A stretch of 44,280 nt of DNA, taken from contig NZ_JABBMT010000029.1 of NCBI RefSeq assembly GCF_012927645.1, positions 1 through 44,280 on the forward strand, in the 5' to 3' direction. Origin of the DNA: Pseudoalteromonas arctica. Lineage in GTDB: Bacteria; Pseudomonadota; Gammaproteobacteria; Enterobacterales; Alteromonadaceae. How positions within the stretch are numbered: the stretch's first letter is position 1; the number at the start of each line of letters is the position of its first letter. This document shows positions 44,208-44,280 of the stretch, piece by piece. The translations under genes and the position numbers were made by a program. The notes beneath the pieces are model-generated. The model was not told where the DNA came from. It searched no databases and was given only the letters and a program-made list of their open reading frames with translations.

Positions 44208-44280
44208 CATTTTCATGCGTGTAATTTGGGTTTAAGAGTGATGATTGCTGATTTACTGGATGAAATAAAAGTAACGTAGT

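Noticed and set aside
44241..44279. Twelve-codon ORF at the window end
   Set aside because: Too short to support, and without a ribosome site that would distinguish it from chance.

Overview
The window is AT-rich, Gram-negative DNA. It most likely comes from a marine gammaproteobacterium of the Alteromonadales, close to Pseudoalteromonas; this is inferred from codon style, the type of T6SS cluster and the RAYT-type transposase, and no database was searched. It holds one complete type VI secretion system (T6SS) locus followed by an effector island built around an Rhs toxin gene and a graveyard of displaced Rhs toxin tails.

Layout. (1) 234-2797, minus strand: a PEGA-domain lipoprotein and a membrane Ser/Thr kinase of the PpkA/Stk type. 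(2) 3196-12667, plus strand: FHA protein TagH, TssJ, TssK, TssL (with OmpA domain), TssM, TagF and the PP2C phosphatase PppA. Kinase, FHA protein, phosphatase and TagF form the known post-translational control module, here packed with the membrane complex. (3) 12864-24245: TssA, TssB, TssC, a second TssC paralogue, TagJ/ImpE, TssE, TssF, TssG and the ClpV ATPase TssH, mostly overlapping or within 40 bases. (4) 24485-26939: Hcp, a strong intrinsic terminator, then VgrG. (5) 26947-29542: a delivery operon with an unknown 118-aa protein, a PAAR tip protein, an unknown 342-aa protein and a ketoacyl-synthase-fold protein that appears to lack its catalytic cysteine. (6) 29532-34338: full-length Rhs protein with a Tse6-like (Ntox46-type) tail, its Tsi6-like immunity gene and one more small ORF. 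(7) 34339-43106: an array of silent units. Two long orphan Rhs 3' ends carry other tails (a PD-(D/E)XK nuclease with an Imm49-like partner; an unrecognised tail with a 69-aa partner). A broken one carries a TNT-type NAD+ glycohydrolase tail with a CxxC-type partner, and one internal rhs scrap has no tail. A GH24-like muramidase with a lipoprotein partner sits in the middle. (8) 43189-44163: a RAYT-family Y1 transposase flanked on its 5' side by inverted GACACCC/GGGTGTC words.

How it works together: TssJLM, TssK/E/F/G, TssA/B/C/H, Hcp and VgrG build a contractile injection machine. PAAR caps the VgrG spike, and the Rhs shell carries the toxin tail. The orphan tails share a near-identical core with the active rhs gene, so homologous recombination could swap them in while the retained immunity genes protect against kin.

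The most unusual observation is that every orphan unit is preceded by a short repeated leader. It contains a boxA-like word (TGCTCTTTAACA, identical to the rRNA antitermination boxA as I know it, in one copy), then a small palindrome, then a larger inverted repeat, with truncated rhs sequence starting immediately after at a different point each time. This could be a mobile or recombinational boundary element, or a transcription antitermination/attenuation leader for silent toxin cassettes.
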